Source: Eucommia ulmoides (taxonomy: Eukaryota > Streptophyta > Magnoliopsida > Garryales > Eucommiaceae). From it: 64,000 nucleotides of DNA. The stretch is from contig JAENRU010000471.1 of the NCBI GenBank assembly GCA_016647705.1, positions 124,001-188,000 on the forward strand, read 5' to 3'. Shown here piece by piece: positions 1-10,802 of this stretch. The stretch's first letter is position 1. Each line of letters starts with the position of its first letter. The notes beneath the pieces are model-generated. The model was not told where the DNA came from. It did not search any database and saw only the letters and a list, made by a program, of their open reading frames with translations. A program made the translations under genes and the position numbers.

Positions 1-222
1 ATTCGCTAAATTAAATAATAGGACAATTTATGAAATTGAAGAACAACCAAATGGGTGTTTAGTTTTTTTAGTTTCCATTTCTTTTTTTGGTGGGTTTTTG
101 GGGGGGGGGGGTGGAAATCTGTTTCTATTTTGTTCCCATAAATTTGTTCTAAAATTAAAGAAACATTAAGGATGCATTTCAACGCACGCTAATGGCTGAT
201 CATATTCTGATAATCATTGCAG
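1..222 (+). other. 3' part of a RIN4-like gene intron
   Basis: Non-coding, T-rich sequence with a G run near 101-111, ending in a good acceptor (attgcag, 216-222) just before the first visible RIN4 coding exon. RIN4 genes normally have a very short first exon giving only the start Met and one or two residues. No in-frame ATG joins that exon here, so the first exon probably lies left of the window. Confidence 0.6.
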
Positions 223-3200
223 AATCGTGCACACGTTCCGAAATTCGGTAATTGGGAAAACGATGACAACGTTCCATACACCGTCTACTTCGACAACGCG
301 AGAAAAGGCAGAACCTCCGGCGGTAAAATGATCAATCCAAACGACCCCCAAGAGAATCCGGACCTTTTTCCAAACACTCCCCCACAATCCCATGCTTTTC
401 CTCCTACCGAAGTAGGAGGACGTGGTGGGAATGGGGGTCGTAGAAATAACCCCAACGAGTCAAGCCAACAACAACAGCAACAACAACAACAACGATATGG
501 AGGGCGTGTGCAGGGTGCAGCTCATGCCGCGAGGCAAAGCCTCGGGTCAGAGCACAGCTTGGAGAAGTCGCCGCACCACCCTCATTACCAGGAAAAAGCG
601 GCCGGGAGAGGCGGCAGTGGATCGCCTGCTTGGGAAGGAAAGGCCTCTAATGATGGTAGCCACGGTACTCCCGGGAGATCCAAGTTGAAACCAACACGAA
701 ACGATGAAAGTGTAAGTATTGTTTTAGTTAGGCACCGTTTGGTAAAGTTTGAAACCTTACAAACACGCCTTTTATTAATCTCCTGCGTACATATATAATA
801 ATCATTTAGTCATATTACACAATGGAAAGTGAATCTCTCGTATACATTCAAAAAACAAACGAAGGAAATATTTTCCCGTCTCCATCCAAATGAGGCGCAA
901 GTACTTGTATGAAAATCCTATATAGTTTTAGGACTAAATTATACGCCAGACGGTACTAAATGCAGTAGCGGAGCTATATAAGCCCGGGGGACTCAAGGTC
1001 CCTCCCTCTAAAATTTAAAATTTTCACTTTTACCTTAGAAACAAAACAATCAATTAGAACCTTTAAAAGTTTGCACCCCCCCACCCTTATATTGTTTGTT
1101 TCTGATATGAAATGTGATGTGATTCTTAATGCATTTTTTTTCAGCCTGATAGAGGGGCTGCGGTTCCGAGATTTGGGGACTGGGACGAGAACAACCCGTC
1201 GTCGGCCGACAACTATACACACATTTTCAACAAAGTTAGAGAAGAAAGGCACGGCGGTTCGCCCATGGTGTCGGCTGGTGATGCTGATGCATCTTACAGA
1301 ACCAGAAGGAAGCAAAAAAATGGTGACAACAGTGCTAAGGTATTTATTTTGGGTTATGAATCTTATGATGATTTTTTATTTTATTTTTATTTTTTGGGGG
1401 GAGGGGGGGGGGGGGCGTGTTGTAATTGTTTTTTTATCCCTTTGTAATTTGGTTTTGTTTCATTTTAACTCCTCCACGTTAAACGTTAAAAACCTACCCG
1501 CCCTTCATTAGTAGGGAGAAACTCACATTTTATTCAAAAAATAAAATATACACTATACATGCATATATATATACACACACACATATATATAATAATAAAT
1601 TGATTTTCCTTTACTTTTTTAATTTAAATCTAATATTTAAAGGTAATAAACAAGAAAATTAAGGTGGTGTTTGGTTACCCTTTTCTTTTTTTTTTTTTTT
1701 CTTTTTTTTTTTTCTGTTTCTACATCCAATAAATTGGGATGAGATGGAATGAAATGAGAATTATATTTTTGTTTTGGAGTCTTTTACTTTTTTAATTTAA
1801 ATCTAATATTTAAAGGTAATAAACAAGAAAATTAAGGTGGTGTTTGGTTAGTGTTTCTGTTTTTTTGTTTCTACTTCCAATAAACTAGGATGGGATGAAA
1901 TATGATGGAATTGAGAATTCTGTTTTCATTCTGGAGTGTCTTTACTTTTTTTTTTTTAATTCAAATCTAAAATTTAAAGGTAATAAACAAGAAAGCTAAG
2001 GTGGTGTTTGGTTAGTGATTCTGTTTCGTGTTTGGTCATTGTTTTTGTTTCTACTTCCAACAAAAAGAAAAGTTAATTTTCTAATTTATTATAAGTAGAA
2101 GGAGATAAGGTATAGATTTTTAAAGTGCAGGGGATAAAATGAAACAAGATCAGAGTATAAGGGGATAAAGGGCAATTACCTTTTCTTTTTTCATCAGTCA
2201 ATATTTTAGCACTTTTTTGGCTTGTGGGTACTTTTGCATAAGGATTATTATTATGTAGTCCGCTGGTGGAGTGGTGGTGGGAATAGTTTTGTAGAAGTAA
2301 ATAGAAATAAACATTTTTTTGTTTCTCGGATTCTTAAGGAATTCAAGAATTATTCCTTAATTATTCTCAAAATTTTGAGAACATAAACGTGTTTATCAAC
2401 GCGTTTCTATACATTAATCCTAAAATTTTAGGAGCAGGAACAGAAATCAGGGAACGGAAACAGTAACCAAAGGGGCCTTACTTTTTAGTGGGGCTCAAGG
2501 CCCCCACGAGTTTCAAATTCTTTCATTTATACCCATAGATTTTTTTTATTTTTTTTAAGTTAAAAACTTTTCATAATATTTTTTTTTTATTTGGTACTTT
2601 ATAAAATTATATTGAATATATTTTAATTCATCACAATTTAAAGGGCAGTCCGGTGCTACAAGGCTCCTATGCACGGGGTCTGGGAAAAAGTCGGACTACT
2701 TAGGTTTATTATACGCAGCCTTACCTTGTTTTTTTTGCAAGAGACTGTGTCCATGACTCGAACACGTGACCTTCAGGTCACATGGAGACAACTTAATGGT
2801 CTTTAATTCATCACAATTTAATGGTCTTTTAATCTAATTAATAAAATGTAATAATAAACTATGTTTAGTACTCCTTAATGCAAACTCACTAACTCTACAA
2901 TTAATATTTACAATAGCCTCTCCCAATGATTTAGTAGTGTGGATAGTAAAAAAAAAGAAAAAAAAAAAAAAAAGGGTATTTTATCATGGGTCCCAAGATC
3001 CACTAATAATTCGTTCTTATACCCATATAATCATTTAAATTTAGAGAAAAGTTCAATTAGAATATGATTATTGTTTGTTGTACAGTAACATTTATATCCC
3101 CATTCATTATGTAATTGTTGATATTGTTGTTGTACATAAACATTTGTAGTAACATTCGCATCTCCCCATTTTTCATTTATTTTTTTGCCGTCTTCCAGGT

Positions 3201-3228
3201 TTGTTGCTTTCCATGGGGTGGAAAATGA
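223..3228 (+). CDS. RIN4: RIN4-like (NOI-domain) immune regulator, 5' partial
   Basis: Three exons are visible: 223-711, 1145-1339 and 3199-3228, all phase 0, with GT donors at 712 and 1340 and AG acceptors before each exon. They give 163 + 65 + 9 residues. The first holds an N-terminal NOI motif, VPKFGNW followed by [14 protein letters not shown], and the second a C-terminal NOI, VPRFGDW with [13 protein letters not shown]. Both VPxFGxW segments match the cleavage consensus of the bacterial protease AvrRpt2, and the Thr in YTHIF corresponds to the regulatory phospho-site of Arabidopsis RIN4. The last exon ends [13 protein letters not shown], the acylated Cys-Cys tail that anchors RIN4 at the plasma membrane. 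Known role: scaffold of basal immunity, guarded by NLR receptors. A nine-Gln run (near 465-494) sits in the disordered linker. The start codon exon is missing from the window. A member with both NOI domains and a Cys tail is RIN4-type rather than a short NOI protein. Confidence 0.93.
961..1085. repeat. Fragment of a dispersed element in RIN4 intron
   Basis: The intron holds the stretch cagtagcggagc followed by a C/G-rich patch (ggggactcaaggtccctcc). It resembles the CAGTGGCGGAGC ends common in plant hAT-type repeats. A related patch (ggggctcaaggcccccacga) occurs in the next intron at about 2490-2510. No clear inverted partner or target duplication is seen, so this is probably a remnant. Confidence 0.3.
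1663..2477. mobile_element. hAT-like MITE with triplicated 5' end
   Basis: The left end reads ggtggtgtttggttacc and the right end gtaaccaaaggggcc, which are inverted copies. The interior is T-rich and lacks coding sequence. The left terminus, with its upstream stretch aaaggtaataaacaagaaa, is repeated three times about 165-173 bp apart (termini near 1661, 1834 and 1998), so the element or its flank was tandemly duplicated. Elements with the same GTTTGGTTA-type termini lie at 28406-28934, 50733-51316 and 61216-62540, showing a family. It lies in the second visible RIN4 intron. Confidence 0.55.
2641..2801 (-). mobile_element. Au-type SINE
   Basis: Read on the minus strand it starts near a tRNA-like head with a box-B-like ttcgagtcatgg, then carries gtaaggctgcgta, agtccgac and a terminal gcaccggactgccctt. 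This order is typical of the plant Au SINE family, which is transcribed by RNA polymerase III and copied by LINE enzymes. Direct repeats tttaattcatcacaattta lie at 2622-2640 and 2802-2820, a 19-bp target duplication. It sits antisense in the RIN4 intron. Confidence 0.85.
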
Positions 3229-3990
3229 AGAACATTTGGCATTTTGGCTATTGTTTTAAGCAGTATTTGAATGGACCTGTAAATAGCTTTAGAAAGCTAT
3301 GCATTTTTAACTGCTGTGTTTTTTTTTTTTTTTTATATTATTATTTTTATGGGTGAAAATTTGCTGCTTTTGAGTTCATTTAAGTATTGTTGTGTTGTAT
3401 AATTTACAACCATAAGGGGAGACAAGTCTCTATTTAAGAGGTTTTTATTTTCATTTCTATTGATTTATAAATTTTTATTTTTTTTTTTGAGTTGGGAAAA
3501 TTTTACTCTCTTAAAATTTGGGTTGGTGTTTAATTGGCCCTATAATTTGAAAAGCAACTGGTTTTAATTTAGTCTAATTGTTAACGGTCTATTAAAATAT
3601 AGATAAAATGTGTACGTGCAAAATATGTTATGATTAATTTTATCACTGTAGCTACAACTAATCTCACAGGTACAATTAGGACACTTATAATAAATTTAAG
3701 AGTAGAAAATAATTTAAAAGTTCTATCAATAGGAAGGGAATTTTTAGTTTGGCTACTCTTGGAAATCGGAAGAGTACTACTATTGAAACTACTTATAGGA
3801 ATAATATCCATAGATGGTAGTGAACTTAGAAAATGCTAAAGCTACCTAGAAAGAAAGATTTGAGGGGGAGTAAAGAGACAAAGCAATAATGCAAGAAGAA
3901 TGATCAGGAAAACTTATTGGTGATTTCTTCGATATTTGGATGATTCCTTTCCTTTCTTCTTAGAAATAGCTGAAGTAGTTAGGGGACAAA
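3229..3990. other. RIN4 3' region and spacer
   Basis: T-rich sequence following the RIN4 stop, presumably 3' UTR at first, with a long T run near 3320. Small overlapping ORFs at 3581-3839 lie on both strands of the same stretch and show no family motif. No gene is supported here. Confidence 0.5.
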
Positions 3991-4470
3991 TGATGGGGGG
4001 TGGAACTCCGCCCAATAAGCCTCCTTAGCTTACCTCTTGCGCTCGCCTAACTGGGCCCAAAAATGAGAATAAAACAACCGGTGAATTGTATTAGCTCAAC
4101 ATTGCCCTCTTTGGATGGGTTGTCCAGACCAATTAGTACGTCCATTGAAACGAGTCCAGTCTCAGGCCCACGAAGGACATGGTCAAACAATAACTAGCCA
4201 CTTCCACATGATCAACCCATTATGAACACCAAGTCCGATAATGCAACAATGTGGGAGAAGTGGAAAAGATTAGCAGGACACAGAATAAAATCCGGAGGTT
4301 TAACAGAGGAAAACAAATAAAAATGTAAAAGTGAGTCATACGATTCAAATAACTTCTACACTTATTTCTCTTTTAAGAACATGACTTATTGTCATGCTGG
4401 AAGTTTTTTGTCTAATACCACACCGGTGTCATCCTTAGTTTTTGATGTTGCAAGTTAACAAGTTGTTGAA
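3991..4470 (+). repeat. Truncated LTR remnant (gypsy-like)
   Basis: A purine tract aggggacaaa precedes TGATGGGG, like the ggaggacaaa/TGATGC junction at the 3' LTR of the non-autonomous element at 58479. Near its right end the stretch ataccacaccggtgtc matches the acaccacaccggtgtc motif in the two LTRs at 52.1 and 58.87 kb. The right boundary decays, and no 5-bp duplication of the preceding ACAAA was found downstream. It is a fragment of a related LTR family. Confidence 0.45.
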
Positions 4471-4746
4471 AGTGAATTTACTGTCTATATCAGATATAAT
4501 AGAAATTAGATTAAATAATTTATGTTTATTTTTTAAGGAGCGTCATAGGACTGGTATAAGGGGGTGTGCATTTAGAATCACCTGCAGTTTAGACAAAAGT
4601 ACGAGGGAATTAAATGCTTATTATGTAAGTACACGGGAAAGAAGCACTTCCACCCCAAAATATAGGGGGTCAAAATGCAATTTAAATGTTTGATTAATAC
4701 TGATCTCCTGGAACACTTAAAACTACTAAAAATCACCTAAAAATCA

Positions 4747-4764
4747 CCGCCAAAATTTCGCGGG
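4747..4764. promoter_or_regulatory. Inverted pair of E2F-like sites upstream of CDC45
   Basis: The sequence CCGCCAAAATTTCGCGGG contains TTTTGGCGG on the minus strand (4747-4755) directly abutting TTTCGCGGG on the plus strand (4756-4764). TTTGGCGG fits the E2F consensus WTTSSCSS and the second half is one base away. CDC45 is a known E2F-controlled S-phase gene in plants, so this is a plausible cell-cycle control element. It lies about 950 bp before the ATG and upstream of the likely 5' UTR exon. Confidence 0.55.
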
Positions 4765-4829
4765 TCGTTAAAAAAATTCGAATTTCCAATCGAATGTCAA
4801 GAAATTCTGAGTGGTGTGACCTAGCTTGC

Positions 4830-5713
4830 CATACGCTTCCCACATCTCTCTCTCTCTCTCTGTCCCTCCTCTGGAAGAGACGAGGTGACCACCGCCAACA
4901 TACCATCGCCACCACGACGACGGCCAGTGCCGCCACACCGTCGCCATTAAAGGGATCGAGAGATCAATTGTGCGTTTTTCTGTGTGTGCGCGAGAGAGAA
5001 ATGTCGCCGGAGGAGGTGGAGGTACTCTGGAGGAGGTGGAGTAATTGCTGATTGAGGGATAAGGGCTCAATTGAAGCTATATTGAGAAGGCATTTCAGCA
5101 AATTCAATCATTCTCTCGAGAATATTTTGCTGTTTGGTCGGGGAATTGCACTCGTAATTAAGGTACGTTCAAACCTAATCCTTCAATTTAGTTGTAAGAT
5201 CTGAAAAAAGTCTCATGATTTTACTGTTCGTTGCCGTTGGAAATACAAAATTTTGTTAAGTCAAGGGCCTCTATACGTCACCCCAGCCAAATTTGCATCT
5301 TCATTCTCTCATTTTATAAGAGATTCAAACTTTCAACCTCAATCATAAAATTAAAGATTTAGTAAGCATTTTCCTTTGGCTAGCCAAAAAAAAATAAAAA
5401 TCAGATGAGCAGACAATTTGGCAATTAAGCCAGATCCCTACGTGTATCTATCCTGATTTGAGAACGTCAATAAATGGACAAATTTACAAGAAAGATAAAG
5501 TAGATTAGCGATCTATGATTCTATAGTAAGAACAGTGAAAAGTACTTTATCAGCTAATGCATAAACTAAGTGAATTGGTAAAAAATACTTTCTGAAATCA
5601 ATGGATGTTAATTGGTAAAGGAATTGGAGTTGGTTGAATTGAATCTCATTTTGAATTTTAATCCTTGGTATCAGATCATATCCGACCGGCCCTGGAAGAC
5701 AGTTGAGTAAAAC
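4830..5713 (+). other. Probable CDC45 5' leader and leader intron
   Basis: A CT-repeat (about 4844-4862) and GC-richer sequence to 5161 resemble a plant 5' UTR exon. It is followed by a strong donor (aattaag|gtacgtt, 5162). A possible acceptor, gaagacag at 5693-5700, lies 13 bp before the CDC45 ATG. The intron of about 540 bp is non-coding. Splice sites are inferred by eye. Confidence 0.4.
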
Positions 5714-7516
5714 ATGGTGAGAGAGCAAAGCATTGAATCGTTCTATGCTCGACTGCGTAAATCAGCTTTAGCTTCAGCTTCTTCCACACCCTTGCTAATA
5801 TTTCCCTCCACTTCTGATGTTGATTCCCTCTGTACACTAAAGATCATAGGCCATGTCCTTGAGTCTGATTCGGTTAGATATGCATGTTACCCAGTTTCAA
5901 CATTCAAAGAAATTCACAAGTATGCAGGCCCGAATCTGTGTTCTTCTTCCGATGAGCCAATCACAATCCTGTTGATAAATTGGGGGTGCCATAGGGATCT
6001 TCGAAAGGTTTTGGAGATAGGCCCGACTGCCCGCGTTTTTGTGGTGGATAGTCATAGACCAATCCATCTGCACAATCTAAACAATCAGAACGATAGAGTT
6101 GTGGTGCTTTATACCCGGGAGGATGAACACCAGGCTGATTTGGCCTACGATTTTGATGTCTCTGCATTGGCAAACGCAAGTGATTTGAATAGCGACGAGG
6201 AAATTGATGATGATGATGATGATTCAGACAGTGAAGAAGAGAACGAGAGTGACACTGAGGAAGAAGAAGGAGGGGGCGGGATCCAGAAGAAGAGAAAGGT
6301 CGGGGGGGAAGAAAGGGAGACTGATCCGATCAAGCTATTCAGGAAGCTGAAGAGAGAGTATTACTACATGGGCACTTTTCATGGGAAACCGTCAGGTTGT
6401 TTAATGTATGACTTGTCTCATTTGTTGAGGAAGAACACGAATGAGTTGCTGTGGCTGGCGTGTGTTGCCCTAACCGACCAGTTTGTTCATGAGAGGTTAA
6501 CAAACGAGAGATACCAAGCTGGAGTAATGGAGCTTGAACAGCATATCAACAGCTCGGGGAATCTAGATGCCGTTACTTCAGTCACACTCAAGGACGGAAC
6601 TAAGGTGTCAGCACCCGGTTCATCCAGAATCACATATGAGGACGAGCCCAGGCTCATGTTATTACAAGAATGGAACTTGTTCGATTCCATGGCGTGTTCT
6701 TCTTACATTGCAACAAAATTGAAAACGTGGAGCGATAATGGGATGAAGCGGATGCTTTTGCTTCTGGCCCGAATGGGTTTTGCGCGTGATGAGTGTAAAC
6801 AGAAGTTTCAGTACATGAGCACTGAGATCAAGCGAAAAATGAGGGAAATGTTCGAACAATTCTTGCCCGAATTTGGCCTCAACGATTTCTATTACCGAGG
6901 CTTCTTGCTTCTACACGGGTACAGCTCGAAAATTTCAGCTGCAGATGTTGTCTATGGCATTACTGCACTGTTAGAATCATCGGTTGAATCCGACGGTTCA
7001 TGTGGCTCCAGACAGTTTGGAGTGGCGTATGATGCCCTGTCCTTACGAAAACTCGAACGACTCGAAGTAGGAATGCAACAGGCGATTAAAATTCAGAGGG
7101 CAATTCTCAGACAAGGAAGCACAGCCATAACCAAGAAAGGGTCGATAAGGAGCGGGAGTAAGTTCAGATGGGTGAAACTGGAGGACACAGCCGATATTAA
7201 GCTATTGGGATGCCCTCAGGCATTGACTAAATTCGGGTATTTTTTGATGGATGCTTTGAGGGAAAAGGGGGCGAAAATGAAGCCGTTGATATGCGTTTGT
7301 TATACACGAGAGAGAGCAAAGGTTTTGATTGTTGGGATATGCGGGAAGCCGAGGCTTGGCGCTGTACAAGGAAATGCGTTTGGGATTGCGTTTAGGAGTG
7401 CAGCGGAGGAGACGGGGGCGGAGTTCTTTCATGAATTGTTTGAATCTTCGTGGATTGTTTTGGATGCTGTTGCTGTAAATTCGTTCATGATCCGGTTGAC
7501 GGAGAAGCTCTTGTGA
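5714..7516 (+). CDS. CDC45: Cell division control protein 45 (CDC45)
   Basis: A 600-residue intronless ORF, the usual length for CDC45 and like other plant copies lacking CDS introns. CDC45 joins MCM2-7 and GINS to form the CMG helicase that unwinds DNA in S phase, in the nucleus. Its N-terminus (residues about 25-110) is the DHH-phosphoesterase-like fold with SDVDSLCTLKI and an INWGCHRD segment. A long acidic stretch (about 158-186, Asp/Glu runs) is followed by KKRKV, a classic nuclear localisation signal. The C-terminal half carries conserved family segments such as YYYMGTFHGKPSGC, WLACVALTDQF and GFLLLHGYSSKISAADVVYG, and it ends in the helicase-binding region. The start MVREQSIESFY matches the family start. 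The reading frame is uninterrupted and looks functional. Transcription probably begins upstream of a leader intron and may be E2F-driven. Confidence 0.97.
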   Translation: MVREQSIESFYARLRKSALASASSTPLLIFPSTSDVDSLCTLKIIGHVLESDSVRYACYPVSTFKEIHKYAGPNLCSSSDEPITILLINWGCHRDLRKVLEIGPTARVFVVDSHRPIHLHNLNNQNDRVVVLYTREDEHQADLAYDFDVSALANASDLNSDEEIDDDDDDSDSEEENESDTEEEEGGGGIQKKRKVGGEERETDPIKLFRKLKREYYYMGTFHGKPSGCLMYDLSHLLRKNTNELLWLACVALTDQFVHERLTNERYQAGVMELEQHINSSGNLDAVTSVTLKDGTKVSAPGSSRITYEDEPRLMLLQEWNLFDSMACSSYIATKLKTWSDNGMKRMLLLLARMGFARDECKQKFQYMSTEIKRKMREMFEQFLPEFGLNDFYYRGFLLLHGYSSKISAADVVYGITALLESSVESDGSCGSRQFGVAYDALSLRKLERLEVGMQQAIKIQRAILRQGSTAITKKGSIRSGSKFRWVKLEDTADIKLLGCPQALTKFGYFLMDALREKGAKMKPLICVCYTRERAKVLIVGICGKPRLGAVQGNAFGIAFRSAAEETGAEFFHELFESSWIVLDAVAVNSFMIRLTEKLL

Positions 7517-9259
7517 AAGAAAGAAGAACAATAATAAGAAGAAATTCCGTCTAAATATTTTATTTTTTTTCTGTTTTTGCCAATTTTAAGTTGGTTTTTC
7601 CTTTTTATTTTTAACCTTCAGTGTAATTGTGTAATGGATCATTAACTGATTTTTTATTTTCAACTATTGAAGTTGTTTGTCTTCTGATTTCTTGAATACT
7701 TTGATTTTCCTTGTATGATCATTTCATGGTTGCATTCAGAACAATAATGCTGGATTTCACTAAGTACTAGATAGAAAAGGATAGACATGCGGGTGGGTCT
7801 GTCAGTATTGCACTTCCGATGTAAGATTTATTAAAGTTCAAGTCTGGTAGAAACTTGGCAGAGTTTTGCTTAATGGAACAGTGTGTATATTAACCTAACA
7901 GCCTCACCTATATTTATAAGCTTGGGAAGATTTGTTTGTCAATTCTTCCGTGAGATCTCGGTTGATTCTCGTTAATCTTTGTAAGATTTGTGGGATTTAG
8001 GTATTTATACTCGTTAAATTAGTTATCTAATCTTCTTTTTTCATATAGTGAGATTCGGTAACACTCCCCAAGCAAAGGGTCCAAACCCAAGCTAGGGATA
8101 CCATGCTTAGTCTTCAATATTATTGTGGTTGTGCAATCTTGTATAGGCTCGGGTTGAATCCTTGGGGTCAATTTTTTTTTTTATTTTTTTATACCAATTT
8201 GGATGGAAAAAATAAAAGGAAAATGAGAGAGTGTTTTTCAAGAAAAGAGTAAAAATTACAACTATACCATTCATAATAGAATCTTTAATTTAATTTTATA
8301 ATATACGAGGTTAAAATAGTAAGAATAATAATTTTCTTTTTATATTGAATGAAAATATTATCTTCTCATTTTTTTTTTTCTTATTCTTTTCCATATTCCC
8401 AACCAAACTTAATAATTTTTTTTCTTTTTTTTAAGTACAAATAGTTGGGAGAGAGGGTTTCAATATTAAATCTTCTACTTAGGAGACACACTAGATAAAC
8501 GTTAGATTACAAGTCTTGAATTAACAACTAAACTTAATGATGGTATGAAGTTTTTTTTAACCAGGAATCAAAAAATATAATCATTGAACAATCTAAGAGC
8601 ATCCCCAACAGTTAGACCAATTTTTGTGTGTGTTGTTTTTATCAAATATGACACATGAACAATACTATGACATGTATAATTTAGAGTGAGCGCTCCAACA
8701 AATGTGACAAAATCAGTGTGCCATTTTAGTAAATATATTTTTGCATTAAATATAAAAAATAAAAATTGAATTAACAATAGTTATTAAATATATTTTTGTG
8801 TAAAAATTAAAAGAAAAATTTAACTTAAAAATATTTAATATTATTATTATTATTATTTTGATATTTTAGCTTAAATTAAATTATAACAATAATTTAAATT
8901 TGAAATAAAATTAAAACCCTAAAATAACGAGAGGTTAACCAAATTCAATTAAACCTAATTCTAACTAATTTTCGTTCAAATATGACGTTTAATATGATAC
9001 ACGCACAGATGATATTGTTGAAATTTATTTTGGTTTCAAAATTTAGAATGACATAGAGAATGATCGAGCTATTAAAACTCGTTTTGGGATCAAAATTATG
9101 AAAATTTGGGATGATGGCCGAGATGTCGGAATTCCTCTAAGCAAAGGTAGTAGTTGACAAAAATTTGAATTTAACCCCAGAAAAAGGAAAAAAAATTATC
9201 ACTTTTCTTTCCTTTCCTTTCTCTGTAAAAAAACAATTTTTCCTTCCCTTTTTCTCTCC
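7517..9259. other. Spacer between CDC45 and the RING gene
   Basis: AT-rich sequence. The first 150 bases probably are the CDC45 3' UTR. A small MITE lies at 8180-8415. The rest has A/T runs and simple repeats (attattatt near 8840-8855) and no supported gene. Confidence 0.5.
8180..8415. mobile_element. Small MITE copy (family shared with 63470-63835)
   Basis: The element runs from about ggatggaaaaaataaaagg to ttttccatattcccaac, giving weak inverted ends. Its internal stretch ttttcaagaaaagag with attacaactataccatt occurs in reverse complement near 63670-63710. That supports two copies of one non-autonomous family in opposite orientation. No target duplication was established. Confidence 0.4.
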
Positions 9260-10802
9260 AACCAAACATGGAGAACTCCCTCTCCGCTACCAAACACGAG
9301 GCCCAAATAAAATATTCGCCAATAATGCAGAGAATCCGTGGTGAAAGTGTGTTCAAATTGGAGACGACTGACCAATCGGTCGTTCTTCTCGCTCTAGGCA
9401 TCCTTCTTCGGAACTTACTGGGAAGATTACCAAACCCTTTTAAATTAGCCTTTTACTTCAACGTCGTTGGTTTCCAGATTTTTTTAGAACCATATCGTTT
9501 TGATCGGGTACGGATTTTGATTCAATCTGTATGATTTCGATGATTTCTCAACTTCTTCTTGATAATCAGAGTCCTGTTCTTTGTTGCGGTATGCTATATT
9601 TGATCGGTTTGGTCTATGAAGCTGGTTTTATCATTTGATTGCTTGTTTATTGTTCCGATATGCTAGTTTTGTGTTTTGCCCTTTTATTCAGAACTTGATT
9701 GTCAGGGTCTTCTGTAAGTTCTGTTTTCCTGCCATTATTTGGATAATCAGAGCTCCTGATTATTATAATCTCTCTCTCTCTCTCTCTGAAAATTGTGTTT
9801 ACGACTGAGTACGGATTTAGATTTTGCTTCAATTAAGCTTTTATTGGTAAAACTGACCTTTAGTATATTTACTTTTGAAGACTTAAAGTTATGGCGTTTC
9901 TAGGATTTTTTTTTTTGGTATTTACATGCCCTGGCATGTTTTTAGGGTATGGTGGTGAGCAGCACCTCTTTTGCCATCTATTGTACTTGTGGGAACTAGA
10001 ATCATATTTTTCTTAATCGTTTTTCTAAAATAAATCTTCACCCTTTAATTAGATTTGGTTCATTGGTACTCCATATCTTCAATTAATTGTATAGGCTCTC
10101 AAAGTTTTTAATGATTTTGTGATCTTTAGCCTGTTAGCATGAAACTTATTATTGAGCTAAATGCTAGAATCGATGATTCTCTTGTTATGGGGCCAAATTG
10201 TTGTCTTTTTACACTAGTTTGTAGCAACGGTGATATAGTTTTTGTGTTTGTATTCGTAATTAATATTCAGGGGGAAATTCAAGAAAGTGTTATACAAAGT
10301 TTTGCCTTTATTGATATGGTTCTATGGATACATTTGTTTCGGTACTAGACATTAGTTTATAACTTTATATACTAGTTGTAGAAAAATTTGTGAAAATAAA
10401 ATCTTATTCTAAATTCATTGCTATGTGGTCGAGGTTGTAGAAATCACGTGTAGAAATGTCAACTTCTTTAAGGATATTATAGCTTGACAGATTACGTGTA
10501 TTGTTTTTCTTGCCATTTTTCGTGTGCATAATTTGTAGTATGTTGATAAATATAGGCATTCAGGTAATTTTTTCGAAGCTAAATCCTCAAAACTCCATGA
10601 TTTTCTTTGCCTTTAGGTCTTATAAGTTAATTCTATCAAAGCAAAAAAATTGTCCGCATTTTTCAATGTAAAACTACTTGATATGGTCTTATGATTCTAT
10701 CTTGAGGCATTCATTTTGTGAGATTGTACTTATTTAGGTGTGAATGTGTGATTAGGGTTTCCAAAATTCAATAGCTGCTGAAGAAACTCAAATTTTATTA
10801 GC
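9260..10802 (+). other. Likely promoter and 5' leader region of the RING gene
   Basis: Contains a pyrimidine-rich stretch (9200-9270), a GC-richer piece to about 9505 with a possible donor (gatcgg|gtacgg), a CT run at 9769-9787, then T-rich intron-like DNA up to the ATG at 10803. The short ORFs here (9268-9534 and 10139-10348) have no family motif and look fortuitous. Exact leader exons cannot be fixed without transcripts. Confidence 0.35.

Noticed and set aside
2641..2801. tRNA gene on the minus strand
   Set aside because: Only a tRNA-like promoter head is visible; the body and target duplication are those of a SINE.
9268..9534. 88-residue ORF before the RING gene
   Set aside because: No motif, leader-like composition, and it ends near a donor-like site; treated as 5' leader.
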